Shown: in pieces, positions 17,694 to 26,809 of the stretch
Layout of the letters: every line of letters starts with the position of its first letter
How positions within the stretch are numbered: position 1 is the first letter of the stretch
Source: Enterococcus plantarum
Lineage (GTDB): Bacteria > Bacillota > Bacilli > Lactobacillales > Enterococcaceae
Direction of reading: 5' to 3'
NCBI RefSeq assembly: GCF_001730295.1
Contig: NZ_MIKA01000045.1
Span: 124,001-188,000 of the forward strand
DNA: 64,000 bases
The notes under the pieces: generated by a model
Seen by the model: only the letters and a program-made list of their open reading frames with translations
What the model was told of the DNA's origin: nothing
Database searches by the model: none
Made by a program: the position numbers and the translations under genes

Positions 17694-20600
17694 ATGAAAA
17701 AAAGAAAATTACATATATTTATGCTTACGGTTTTACTGGCACAGAGTTTTGGGTCAACGGTGAATGCGTTTGCGGTAACAACAACTACAAACGGACAGTC
17801 CCAAGATACAGCTTCTGTTGACACACCAGCAGAGTTGAATTCTGACTCTATTTTAGAAAATAACATTTTGGAATCATCATCAGAAAACTCAAGTACAGTG
17901 ATAACTGAAACTGATAAATCAGCAGAAACACCGCTACCAAATGAAGTGGAGGATACAACTTCAGCGGAGGGCACAGAGCAAGCAAACACAATTGATACAC
18001 AAATCCCAAAAACGAAAACTGCAGAAACAAACATAGCAATCGAAGACGAAATTTTAACCAACATAACACTGACCAATATGGATGGTGTCGAATACAACCA
18101 AAGCACGTTAAACAGAGTATTGAATAGCACTCCAGTGACAGCAAAATTGAATTTTGTGATTGCAGATAAAGATTATGCACCAGGTTCAGTTTACACGTTG
18201 ACCTTACCTGATCACCTAGGCTATTCAGATATCAGTGGTGATGTAGCAAACGTTGGGGCACATTGGTCAGTCGATGCACAAAGCAAAACATTGACGATCA
18301 CGTTTAATCAACGAATTACGGAGACACAATTTAATTTAGACTTGAAAAGTTATGTATTTACAGAGGAAGCCCCTTTAGTAACGATCAAAACGCCTGGTCA
18401 AACAACTAATCAGTATAACTTTGATTTGTATGAAGAGGTCGCACCGATCAAGTATGAAGAAACCACAAATAAATACGGAATCAACGGGAATATTTATTAT
18501 AACTTAGATCGAACATTATCAGGCAATCAAACATTAGAATTAGTGATGTCAGAGTCTCCAGGAGCAAAATTTTATAATACCTCTAAAGAAGCAATCGGTG
18601 TTTTCTCATATGATGTAGATATCAATGGGAATGTGATCGCAGATTCAAAACAACTTTTAGAAAAAGAGAAGGACTACACTATTGATGAGGACAATGCATA
18701 CCGAGGAGCAGTGACGATAAACAATATGGATCAACAAAAAGCGTACGCGTTATCTGTCGATCGTGCTTTAGCTTTAGAAAGTGTGTCCAATTATTCTTAT
18801 AGTTTTTACAATCAATATCCTACAACGAAATTAGGATCTGTTAGTTTAAACCGTTCATCCGGACAATATAGTGGACTTGAATTTACTGCAAAAACAAGTA
18901 AAGATCAAAAATCTTTAAAAGAAGCCAATTTAGGTTCGCTACAAAGCGCTAGTTTCCAAGAAAAAGGAAATTATTATCTCTATCTGTACAATCTACCTAC
19001 ACAAACCAAAGTGGGCGAACAGATCATTTTGAAAAGCAAAAATGGACAACCGATTACAGATTATCAACTTTCCGCTTTTGATGCAGCTTACAAAAACGTT
19101 CAAATCACTGATTATTTTGATGTAAAAAAAGAAGAAAATCAATTGGTTTTGACTGCAACGAAAGACAGTGTATTGAGAATAATGGCGGAAAAGCTACGCA
19201 TTCCTTTTGAACAAAAAGACATTGATATTACGGTTAGTACTCCTGTTGTGAATGGGGGAAAAGAAATCATGTTCGTCTCTGATCAATACCTTCAGCCGCT
19301 CTCTATTATTAACCCAAACAATGTCGAGACCGCTTGGGGAAATTATGATCAAAACGGAGCCTACATGAGCGATACAACAATAGCAATCGAAGGAAGCAAT
19401 AAAAATCCTGTAAAGAACGCAACCATTAAAATCGAACATCCAAACTACTTACAATTAAGAGCACCCAAAGGGGAATACGCTACGTACAAATTAAATAAAG
19501 ATTATACGATAACAGCGACTGATAGCGGTTCTATTATTAAGTTTACAACGCCAGTCACGACATCATTTAATCTTGATCTAGGCTTTAACTATGTACCAGA
19601 TAGTCTAGAAAAAAGTAAAAGTATCCCTGTCGATACACTTGCAGTGACCTTAAGTGCGGATAACTATGAAGCTGTGGAAACAACCGTTAGAACCGGCAGA
19701 AAACTGTATTCTGAACGAACATTACAAACGAGTGGTAATCAATTTTTAGTAAATGCAAGAAATGATTCGTTTGATTCTTTAATCGTATCAACTAAAATTC
19801 CTACAGGCGTAGATGTAGTTTTTGATATTTATGATGTGTCAAATGACCAAGTGGAATCAATTTACCCACAGTATTGGGATCGTGGTTATTATTTCGATAA
19901 ACCTTTAGCGCCAACTAGCGCAGCGTATCCAAAAATTACATTCGATGAAGCGACAAATAGTTACAAATTCGATTTTGGTAAGACCTCCAAACGCTACATT
20001 ATTGAATACAAATACGCCAATGGCTGGATCGATGCGAAAACAATCAATGTGACCGGTAGTACTGCCGAACCATTGTATAGCAATCAGATAATGTCAGGGA
20101 CCGTTTCTATAAAAAATGAAGCGAAAGAAATCCTATCAGCTAGTCAAACAAGCCATGAATCATTGAAGAATGTCACCAAAAATGAAGTGAAAACAAAAAA
20201 TATCAATAATGGAACACGCACAGTCAAAAATCCAACGTTTACTATTACGACCAAAGGAACAACGAACGCTGGCATCGATTTAAATTCGATTGCTATAACA
20301 AATGTTCCGCAAGATGCTTATACAGTTAAGCAAACAGCAACAGGTGCTCAAATTATTTTTGAAAAGTATACATTAACGCAAGATATTACGATTACCTACA
20401 ATACAGTGTCTAAAAACGCTGGACAAATTTCTACAGAAACTACTATTAGTGCGGATAATTTAGAACAAATGACAGAAACGCGTAGAAATACAGCGACAAC
20501 ACCTATTGTTTTGAGATTCTCTGAAGGAGATGCAGAAGGTATCGTTTATTTGGCTAAAGCACAATTTCACACGTATAATGAAAAAGATCAAACAATAAAT

Positions 20601-21941
20601 ATTCCAAATGTTTCATTTGAACTGATTGACAATGTGACAAATAATAAAACAGAGTTTGAAACAAACGAAGCTGGCGAATATAAAGTTGATGCCATCATGT
20701 CTGGAGAATACACATTAAGAGCCAACAAAATACCAGAAGGGTATACGATCAATGAAGAATATACGGATGGTAAAATAATCAAATTGGCGAAAGATGAGAA
20801 TACAATTGATATTCCTCTTAAAGAAGTCATTGATCAAACCAGTGTAAAAGCAAAAGATTCAACGATTTATGTAGGGGATACGTGGAAGCCAGAAGACAAC
20901 TTTTTAGAAGCTACGGATCAAGAGGGCAACCCAGTTTCATTTGATCAAATCACGGTAACTGGAACTGTCGACAATACAAAAGTCGGTGAGTATGAAATTA
21001 CGTATCATAATCAAGGAAAAGAAGCGAAAGCAACTGTTTCTGTTATCTTAGAGGAGACGTTAAAAGTTAAAGATTCAACGATTTCAGTTGGCACAAAGTG
21101 GACATCAGCAGATAATTTCGTCGAAGCAACAGACAAAACAGGAAAAGCGATTTCCCTAGATCAACTCACTGTAACAGGCTCTGTCGACACAAGTAAAGTA
21201 GGCGATAATAAAGTCACATATGAAAATCAAGGCAAAAAAGCTGTGGCAACCATCCATGTTGTCGCGACACAAGAAACACTTGCTGTTAAAGACTCTACGA
21301 TCTATGTAGGAGATACTTGGGAAGCTGCTGATAATTTTGTCTCAGCAACTGATAAAAATGGTCATAATAGTCCGATTCAAGATATCAAGGTAACAGGAAC
21401 GGTAGATACAACAAAAGCCGGTATCTATGAAGTTATTTATGGCACAGATACACTAAAAGAGACAGCTAAAATCACTGTAAAAGCGGACCAATCAACACTA
21501 GTTGTAAAAGATTCAACAATTTATGTTGGCGACGATTGGAAGAGTGCTGATAACTTTGTATCGGCAACGGATCGTGATGGCAGAGCAATTTCTTTTGAAG
21601 AAGTAGAAGTTACTGGAACAGTTGAGACTAAAGAAAAAGGCGAACATAACGTTGCTTATACGGTTCAAACGACGGAAACAAATGAGCCTAGTAAAAGCAG
21701 AAAAGTTGCACCAGCCAAAAAACAATTGACTGCTACAGCCAAAATTACAGTCCTTGAAAAAACGGCATCTAAACAAAATGCAACAACGAAGAATCAAACT
21801 CATATTGTGAAACCAGATAAACAAGGGAAGTACCCTAACACTGGTGAAAAAGTTAATGATTCTATTCGTTTGATTGGACTCTTAGCCGTATGGATCACGA
21901 TAATTAGCGTGATCTATCTAAGGAAAAGAAGAACAGATTAA
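17694..21941 (+). CDS. Large cell-wall-anchored MSCRAMM-type adhesin
   Basis: A 1415-residue secreted protein. Signal peptide residues 1-27, then a Ser/Thr/Glu-rich stretch to ~115, a long beta-rich adhesin region to ~940, one Cna-B/SpaA-like domain (~946-1040, NVSFELIDN ... SGEYTLRANKIPEGY), and four ~70-residue Ig-like (group 3) repeats (~1047-1365), each with VKDST(I)YVGDxW, FVxATD and VTGTVDTxK. It ends with a sortase-type signal: YPNTGEK at 1380, a hydrophobic helix, and RKRR. The motif is a variant of LPXTG. ATG 17694 was chosen for its AAGGAG site and following signal peptide. An operon with the next two genes is likely. Confidence 0.88.
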   Translation: MKKRKLHIFMLTVLLAQSFGSTVNAFAVTTTTNGQSQDTASVDTPAELNSDSILENNILESSSENSSTVITETDKSAETPLPNEVEDTTSAEGTEQANTIDTQIPKTKTAETNIAIEDEILTNITLTNMDGVEYNQSTLNRVLNSTPVTAKLNFVIADKDYAPGSVYTLTLPDHLGYSDISGDVANVGAHWSVDAQSKTLTITFNQRITETQFNLDLKSYVFTEEAPLVTIKTPGQTTNQYNFDLYEEVAPIKYEETTNKYGINGNIYYNLDRTLSGNQTLELVMSESPGAKFYNTSKEAIGVFSYDVDINGNVIADSKQLLEKEKDYTIDEDNAYRGAVTINNMDQQKAYALSVDRALALESVSNYSYSFYNQYPTTKLGSVSLNRSSGQYSGLEFTAKTSKDQKSLKEANLGSLQSASFQEKGNYYLYLYNLPTQTKVGEQIILKSKNGQPITDYQLSAFDAAYKNVQITDYFDVKKEENQLVLTATKDSVLRIMAEKLRIPFEQKDIDITVSTPVVNGGKEIMFVSDQYLQPLSIINPNNVETAWGNYDQNGAYMSDTTIAIEGSNKNPVKNATIKIEHPNYLQLRAPKGEYATYKLNKDYTITATDSGSIIKFTTPVTTSFNLDLGFNYVPDSLEKSKSIPVDTLAVTLSADNYEAVETTVRTGRKLYSERTLQTSGNQFLVNARNDSFDSLIVSTKIPTGVDVVFDIYDVSNDQVESIYPQYWDRGYYFDKPLAPTSAAYPKITFDEATNSYKFDFGKTSKRYIIEYKYANGWIDAKTINVTGSTAEPLYSNQIMSGTVSIKNEAKEILSASQTSHESLKNVTKNEVKTKNINNGTRTVKNPTFTITTKGTTNAGIDLNSIAITNVPQDAYTVKQTATGAQIIFEKYTLTQDITITYNTVSKNAGQISTETTISADNLEQMTETRRNTATTPIVLRFSEGDAEGIVYLAKAQFHTYNEKDQTINIPNVSFELIDNVTNNKTEFETNEAGEYKVDAIMSGEYTLRANKIPEGYTINEEYTDGKIIKLAKDENTIDIPLKEVIDQTSVKAKDSTIYVGDTWKPEDNFLEATDQEGNPVSFDQITVTGTVDNTKVGEYEITYHNQGKEAKATVSVILEETLKVKDSTISVGTKWTSADNFVEATDKTGKAISLDQLTVTGSVDTSKVGDNKVTYENQGKKAVATIHVVATQETLAVKDSTIYVGDTWEAADNFVSATDKNGHNSPIQDIKVTGTVDTTKAGIYEVIYGTDTLKETAKITVKADQSTLVVKDSTIYVGDDWKSADNFVSATDRDGRAISFEEVEVTGTVETKEKGEHNVAYTVQTTETNEPSKSRKVAPAKKQLTATAKITVLEKTASKQNATTKNQTHIVKPDKQGKYPNTGEKVNDSIRLIGLLAVWITIISVIYLRKRRTD

Positions 21942-22041
21942 CTGAAGGACGCGAGGATTGGGGCTAGGACGGAAGCAGTGTAAACACTGTTTTTGTTCAG
22001 CCTTTTACTCCGTTGGCCCAAACGTTGGAGGTGCTGAGCTA

Positions 22042-22647
22042 ATGAAGAAGAAACCTTTGATTGTAGGAACTGCGTTACTATTTTCATCCGCACTTTTTAC
22101 CCAGTTTGAACCCTTTTATGGCGAAAAAGCAACAACACCTGGGAAATATAAAATGACATACAAAATAGATGGAAAAGTCGAAACAGCTATAATTGAAGTG
22201 AAAGAGAATCAAACGGAAGTGTTATTGAAAGATATCGTCATCAAACAAAATGAACAGTGGTCTCCATTAGACAATGTTGTTTCATTAAAAGACAGAGATG
22301 GCGAGCCACTTGAACTAAACCAAGTAACAATCAAACATAACGTCAATACACAAGAAACTGGCCTTTATTTTGTGAAATTTTCCTACAAAAATTACGATGC
22401 GACTGCTAAAGTAACGGTCAATCCTTCAATCCGTTCCGAACATAAAAAAAGAGAAAAGAAGCAGTATTCTCCGATGGAGGCACAAACAAAAATCATGTTG
22501 AATGATGAACTGTTGCAAAATGAACCGACTGAACCAAAGGGAGACCTAAATACACCCGGTGGAGCGGATCTACCAGATTCCACGAGTTTTGGAAATATGT
22601 TGAGTTTCATGTCAGGGACACTGTTGTATGGGACAAGGAGAGTATAA
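22042..22647 (+). CDS. Truncated surface protein with Ig-like repeat
   Basis: A 201-residue protein. A signal-like helix (residues 1-25) runs straight into the second half of an Ig-like repeat (GKYKMTYKIDGKVETAIIEV), followed by one complete repeat (KDIVIKQNEQWSP ... DRDGEPLELNQVTIKHN), a polar linker, and LPDSTSFGNMLSFMSGTLLY ending in RRV. That tail looks like a degenerate sortase signal (LPDST in place of LPXTG). The layout suggests an internal deletion of a paralogue of the upstream adhesin. ATG 22042 has GGAGG 11 nt upstream. Function is doubtful. Confidence 0.65.
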   Translation: MKKKPLIVGTALLFSSALFTQFEPFYGEKATTPGKYKMTYKIDGKVETAIIEVKENQTEVLLKDIVIKQNEQWSPLDNVVSLKDRDGEPLELNQVTIKHNVNTQETGLYFVKFSYKNYDATAKVTVNPSIRSEHKKREKKQYSPMEAQTKIMLNDELLQNEPTEPKGDLNTPGGADLPDSTSFGNMLSFMSGTLLYGTRRV

Positions 22648-24075
22648 ATGGATTTCTTGTTATTAGATGATCGAACGAATTTAAAGCTATCTATTATTCG
22701 AAAATTGGAGCAGCACTATTCATTTTCAGAACGTAAAGATAATTTATGTGAGCAATTGACTATTTCTCAATACCTTCTAGAAAGGAACATTATTGAAATA
22801 AATGAGGACTTGAAAAGGTTTCAGTTGATTGATGAAATGGAATTGATCGAGCAAAGTAATGAGATCATCTTATTTCAAGATTCTCAGATATCATCAAGCA
22901 TTGTTGAGGAAAGCTATTTAAAACATTCACTAGAATTTACATTATTACAAACGATATTTTTTAACCAATTTACTTCGATCAAAAAATACGGAGAAAAACA
23001 TGGAATGAGCCGCACTGTTGTCTATAAAATTGTTGATAGGATTCGAAAAGAGCTAGTGCAATATGATATAAAATTATCCAAAACATTCCAACTAGTTGGA
23101 GATGAAAGGACGATCCGTCACTATTTTGTGATGCTTTTTTATCGAATTTACAAGGATTCAGATGAGTTGTACAATCAATCAGATAACGTATTGGTAAGTG
23201 AGTTACTTGCATCTATTAAAGTGTATTGCAATGATGTTACGGTATTTTATCTGTTTAAACATTACTTATTTGTTATGTTAGAAAGAGTGAATAGAAAACA
23301 CAACTATTTTTTGCCTAGTCCTACTCACTCAGCCACTTTTGACACAAAAAACGTGATATATCAAATAATAGATCAATGGACCAAGCAGACGTTAAGTGGA
23401 ACCAACCGCGAAAAAGAAGTCGAAGTAAGAGGCATTGTTAGCCAGTTATCTATTTACCGAAGTGAATTTTGCGACCTTGAAAATCAGTCGGTTGAACAGT
23501 ATAAACAGCAATTAGAGCGACAAATTCGTCTATATCCACAGCTAACACTAACAAAACCAGAATGTTGGCTTAATGTAACTAGGACGATTTATCAGCACCA
23601 ATTTATTACCCCTTTGATTGATCTTACACTACGTGTGATAGACTTAGATTTTTTCCATGAGCGTTATCCAGTCATATTTGAAGTCTGCCATTCATTTATG
23701 TATCAACTAGATAAAGAAGCATTTAAACATAGTAAAAAATCTCTTTTTTTCAATTTATTACTTGTACTTTCTCAACAATACGATCAGGAAAATGAGAAAC
23801 ATCCGATAAATATCCATGTGAACTTCACCCAAGGCGAAACATATAATCAATTTATCAAAGAACAAATTCAAATTTTTGATTCTTTTAGCATAAATTTTCA
23901 ACCAGTCTTACGTCCAGATACAGATTTAATCGTCTCTGATTATCATTCTAAAACAACTTTTTCAGCACGAACTCTAATCTGGCTAGCGCCCCCAAGAGCA
24001 AGCGATTGGCGTAATTTTGGTGAGGAGATTGTGTGGATCAATAGAGAGCGGCAGTTGAATAAAAAAAGAATCTAA
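22648..24075 (+). CDS. Mga-type transcriptional regulator
   Basis: A 475-residue protein of the Mga/AtxA type. An N-terminal HTH (QLTISQYLLERNIIEINEDL) is followed by the longer HTH (YGEKHGMSRTVVYKIVDRIRK, ~113-133), then a PRD-like alpha-helical region and a C-terminal EIIB-like end. Mga proteins activate surface-protein genes in streptococci and enterococci. The ATG directly follows the stop of the truncated surface gene, with AAGGAG inside that gene's end, so it is the third gene of the adhesin operon and probably feeds back on it. Confidence 0.85.
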   Translation: MDFLLLDDRTNLKLSIIRKLEQHYSFSERKDNLCEQLTISQYLLERNIIEINEDLKRFQLIDEMELIEQSNEIILFQDSQISSSIVEESYLKHSLEFTLLQTIFFNQFTSIKKYGEKHGMSRTVVYKIVDRIRKELVQYDIKLSKTFQLVGDERTIRHYFVMLFYRIYKDSDELYNQSDNVLVSELLASIKVYCNDVTVFYLFKHYLFVMLERVNRKHNYFLPSPTHSATFDTKNVIYQIIDQWTKQTLSGTNREKEVEVRGIVSQLSIYRSEFCDLENQSVEQYKQQLERQIRLYPQLTLTKPECWLNVTRTIYQHQFITPLIDLTLRVIDLDFFHERYPVIFEVCHSFMYQLDKEAFKHSKKSLFFNLLLVLSQQYDQENEKHPINIHVNFTQGETYNQFIKEQIQIFDSFSINFQPVLRPDTDLIVSDYHSKTTFSARTLIWLAPPRASDWRNFGEEIVWINRERQLNKKRI

Positions 24076-24085
24076 GATCAATAAT

Positions 24086-24131
24086 AAAGGCATGAGAACA
24101 AGACTATTAAGCTTTTTCTCATGCCTTTTTT
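24086..24131 (+). terminator. Terminator of the adhesin operon
   Basis: AAAGGCATGAGAA and TTCTCATGCCTTT form a perfect 13-bp stem followed by T-rich sequence. Confidence 0.75.
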
Positions 24132-24146
24132 CTATATAAATGAAAT

Positions 24147-24248
24147 CTAGAAGATTATTCGATCTACGATTTCCGAGATAATCGTTGTGACCCAAGCGTA
24201 TAAATTGCCATGTTTTTTAAATTTTTTGGTCTTTTTTTCTTGATTCAT
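24147..24248 (-). CDS. 33-residue basic-amphipathic peptide
   Basis: A short ORF with a near-perfect AAGGAGG site 6 nt before its ATG. The product starts MNQEKKTKKFKKHG (strongly basic) and continues with a helix NLYAWVTTIISEIVDRIIF, amphipathic with hydrophobic spacing. It has no recognised family. The size and layout would suit a membrane-active peptide, a type I toxin, or a small regulator, but nothing in the sequence decides. It is in the gap after the adhesin operon, on the opposite strand, next to that operon's terminator. Confidence 0.45.
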   Translation of the reverse strand: MNQEKKTKKFKKHGNLYAWVTTIISEIVDRIIF

Positions 24249-24527
24249 TGTAAACCTCCTTTAGTTATAACGTAATAATACGATAATCAAGAAAAAAACA
24301 ACATCGATAAAGAGTATTCGTTTATTACAGTTTTGAAATAAAAAAAATTCAAATAGACGAGAAATAAGAGATTTGAGTAATACGTGTCTCTTTTTGATTG
24401 TTTGCAAAAAGTATAGTAATCCATGTTGTGGAATGGAGTCATTTACTCAATATAATTACTCAAATTAAATTGAAAGTTGACTAAATTTCTTCAAAATGGT
24501 AGAGTACCTCTGAGGAAGGTGTTTCAA

Positions 24528-24599
24528 ATGTACGTATTATTTATTTCAACTCTTAGCTCCCTACAACTTATTTTTGATGAAGTGTTGTGTGGAGCTTAA
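24528..24599 (+). CDS. Leader peptide of the ABC-F gene
   Basis: A 23-codon ORF (MYVLFISTLSSLQLIFDEVL, then CGA, stop) with GAGGAAGG 9 nt upstream. It ends just before a hairpin (AAAGCT/AGCTTT) and 113 bp before a terminator preceding the ABC-F start. The arrangement matches the attenuated leaders of antibiotic-induced ABC-F resistance genes, where a drug-stalled ribosome on the leader peptide prevents termination. The ORF and the signals are seen; the mechanism is inferred. Confidence 0.55.
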   Translation: MYVLFISTLSSLQLIFDEVLCGA

Positions 24600-24711
24600 T
24601 CGGAAAGCTTATGAGCTTTTCTTATTCATCAGTAAATGTCGTATACTAAAAAATAGCACAAGTTTGCTATGTATTTAGTCTACCTATTTACTGAAGAATA
24701 TATAGATTATA

Positions 24712-24744
24712 AGGCCCTAGACATTTTGTCTATGGGTCTTTTTT
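24712..24744 (+). terminator. Attenuator-like terminator ahead of the ABC-F gene
   Basis: GGCCCTAGACA ... TGTCTATGGGTC with T6 lies 50 bp before the ABC-F start, inside the leader. Several alternative stems are possible upstream (ATAGCA/TGCTAT at ~24653-24671; AAAGCT/AGCTTT at ~24604-24619). Confidence 0.55.
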
Positions 24745-24795
24745 GTATGTTCTTTAGTAAAAATCTATGAAACCAAATGAAAGAGGAAAAATAAA

Positions 24796-26337
24796 ATGGA
24801 ATTATTACAAGTCAAAGAATTAACGTATGCAGTACCAGATAAACAGCTTTATGAGAACAGCTCATTTACTTTAAGAAGCAACGAACATATGGGAATTGTT
24901 GGTAAAAATGGTGCAGGAAAAAGTACCTTACTAAAAATGCTCTTAGGCACAGTATTACCAGATGCAGGATCGATATCGTGGAATCCAGCGGCTACATTAG
25001 GGTATTTAGACCAATACGTGGATATGGATCAATCGCTAACCATCAATGAATTTTTAAAATCAGCCTATCAAGAATTATTTGCTACGGAAAAAGAAATGTT
25101 GAAACTCTATGAAACCTATGGAGAAACGGGCGATGACCAATTATTGACAAGAGCAGCTACTTACCAAGAAAATTTGGAACTGAAAGGTTTTTACCAAGTT
25201 GAAAACGATATTAACAAAGCCATTACAGGACTTGGGATAAGCGATGCAGATCAACCATTAGCAGCTTTAAACCGTGGAGATCAAATCAAGGTCATTTTGG
25301 CAAAGTTACTATTAGAAAAACCGTCTGTCTTGATTTTAGATGAGCCGACTAACTATTTGGACCAAGAACATATTGAATGGTTGACAGAGTATTTAAATGC
25401 TTTTGAAAATGCCTTTATTATTGTTTCCCATGATACAGAATTTTTAAGTAACATTGCAACGTGTATCTGTGATATCGATTTTGGTTCGATCAAGAAATAC
25501 CATAGTAATTATACTGACTTTTTAAAACAAAAAGCTCATTTAACAGAGGCTTACCAAAGTCAGTTTGAAGCGCAACAACGTAAAATCAAAGAAACAGAAG
25601 CGTTTATTCAAAAAAATATTGCAGGGATCAAAACGAAAATGGCGCAAGGCAGAAGAAAACATTTGGAAAAAATGGATCGTTTGAAAGAACCAGAGAAAAA
25701 AGTGGCATCTAGCTTTTCCTTTAAATTAATGCCTCAAAGCTCACCGAATGCGTTAACGATCGATGAACTAACAGTAGGCTATAAAGCCCCCTTACTTACT
25801 GTACGTGATCTACAAGTGAAAAAAGGCGAAAAAATAGTAATTACGGGTCAAGATGGGTTAGGAAAATCTACACTGGTAAAAACACTTTTAGCAATGGTAC
25901 CGGCGATTTCTGGAAAAGTACAATTTTCCCCTCAAGTTGTTACAGGTTATCACTCACAAGATATCGAGTGGGAAAATACTGAATGGACACCGATTGAAGC
26001 ATTAGCCAATAAATACACGAAACTTACGTATGAAGATGTTCGTCGAGAGTTAGCGAAGTGTGGGGTGAAACGAGAAATTGCATCTAAAAATATTTTTATG
26101 TTAAGCGGTGGGGAACAATCAAAAGTGAAATTATGTGATTTAACCATGCAACCAAGTAATTTTCTGATTTTAGACGAGCCAACCAATCACTTAGATGTAG
26201 AGTCAAGAAAAGCGCTGCAAGAGGCCATAAAGGCTTTTAGAGGCAGTGTCGTATTGATTTCAAATGACGAAGAGTTTTATTCAACTATAGGTGATCATAT
26301 CTATACAGTTGCGGATAAACACCTTGTGAAGCAATAA
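24796..26337 (+). CDS. ABC-F family ATPase (ribosome-associated)
   Basis: A 513-residue protein with two ABC domains and no membrane part. Domain 1: GKNGAGKST Walker A, then an odd signature LNRGDQ in place of LSGGQ, then LILDEPTNYLD. A charged linker follows (AQGRRKHLEKMDR). Domain 2: GQDGLGKST Walker A, LSGGEQ signature, LILDEPTNHLD. ABC-F proteins act on ribosomes, and some remove antibiotics from them. It is not close to Lsa(A) by eye. The leader peptide and terminator upstream point to drug-induced expression. AGAGG precedes the ATG. Confidence 0.87.
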   Translation: MELLQVKELTYAVPDKQLYENSSFTLRSNEHMGIVGKNGAGKSTLLKMLLGTVLPDAGSISWNPAATLGYLDQYVDMDQSLTINEFLKSAYQELFATEKEMLKLYETYGETGDDQLLTRAATYQENLELKGFYQVENDINKAITGLGISDADQPLAALNRGDQIKVILAKLLLEKPSVLILDEPTNYLDQEHIEWLTEYLNAFENAFIIVSHDTEFLSNIATCICDIDFGSIKKYHSNYTDFLKQKAHLTEAYQSQFEAQQRKIKETEAFIQKNIAGIKTKMAQGRRKHLEKMDRLKEPEKKVASSFSFKLMPQSSPNALTIDELTVGYKAPLLTVRDLQVKKGEKIVITGQDGLGKSTLVKTLLAMVPAISGKVQFSPQVVTGYHSQDIEWENTEWTPIEALANKYTKLTYEDVRRELAKCGVKREIASKNIFMLSGGEQSKVKLCDLTMQPSNFLILDEPTNHLDVESRKALQEAIKAFRGSVVLISNDEEFYSTIGDHIYTVADKHLVKQ

Positions 26338-26353
26338 ATCATGTAAAACATTC

Positions 26354-26514
26354 TGGTATAATGTTTCAACGAGTTGTAGAAACACGGAATCAAGTATTCG
26401 ATGAAGTTCATCCTACAATTTATCGAAATCAATAGAACGAAGGTTAAGTCGTATAGTAGTGATGACATAGAGAAAAGCCCAATCTACAGCAACGTAAATA
26501 GATTGGGCTTTTCT
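26354..26514 (+). ncRNA. Possible small transcript: -10 promoter to strong terminator
   Basis: An extended -10 (TGGTATAAT, 26354-26362) starts just after the ABC-F stop. A perfect 16-bp hairpin (26471-26486 / 26499-26514) with a T-rich tail follows about 110 bp later. Nothing coding-like lies between except a short fragment. It could be a small RNA or merely the ABC-F terminator. Confidence 0.3.
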
Positions 26515-26520
26515 TTTTCT
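26471..26520 (+). terminator. Terminator downstream of the ABC-F gene
   Basis: AGAAAAGCCCAATCTA and TAGATTGGGCTTTTCT pair perfectly, followed by TTTTTC. Confidence 0.8.
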
Positions 26521-26657
26521 TACTAAATTACGATATTAGTATTGTGTACTGTGTCACAATACGGTATGCTATGTTTAACAATTTGGAGAAAGGAGTATTT
26601 ATGGATAGAGCGAATAAATAAAAACTCAAATTTATTCGAAAAAAAGTAGCTTAAATA

Positions 26658-26774
26658 ATGGGATTCTTCTCATTGGCAAAACAATCGCTAGAAACGATCG
26701 TAGAGGTTACAACTGGGAAAGAAAGAGCTTCGGAACTGAAGGCAAGAATTAAAGCATTAGGTTACAACCGATAG
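26658..26774 (+). CDS. Possible 38-residue peptide upstream of the PI-PLC gene
   Basis: A short ORF reading MGFFSLAKQSLETIVEVTTG and ERASELKARIKALGYNR. The amino acid usage is protein-like, but no good ribosome binding site is present and an upstream site (AAAGGAG at ~26592) leads only to a 6-codon frame. It may be a decayed gene. Low confidence. Confidence 0.25.
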   Translation: MGFFSLAKQSLETIVEVTTGKERASELKARIKALGYNR

Positions 26775-26809
26775 TGAACCAGTACATATTTATTAAAGGA
26801 GAGCGTAAA

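Noticed and set aside
21958-22041. Extended start of the truncated surface gene at 21958
   Set aside because: The extra codons are Cys-rich and unlike a signal peptide, and they overlap another repeat-like hairpin (GGGCTAGGACGG). ATG 22042 has GGAGG.
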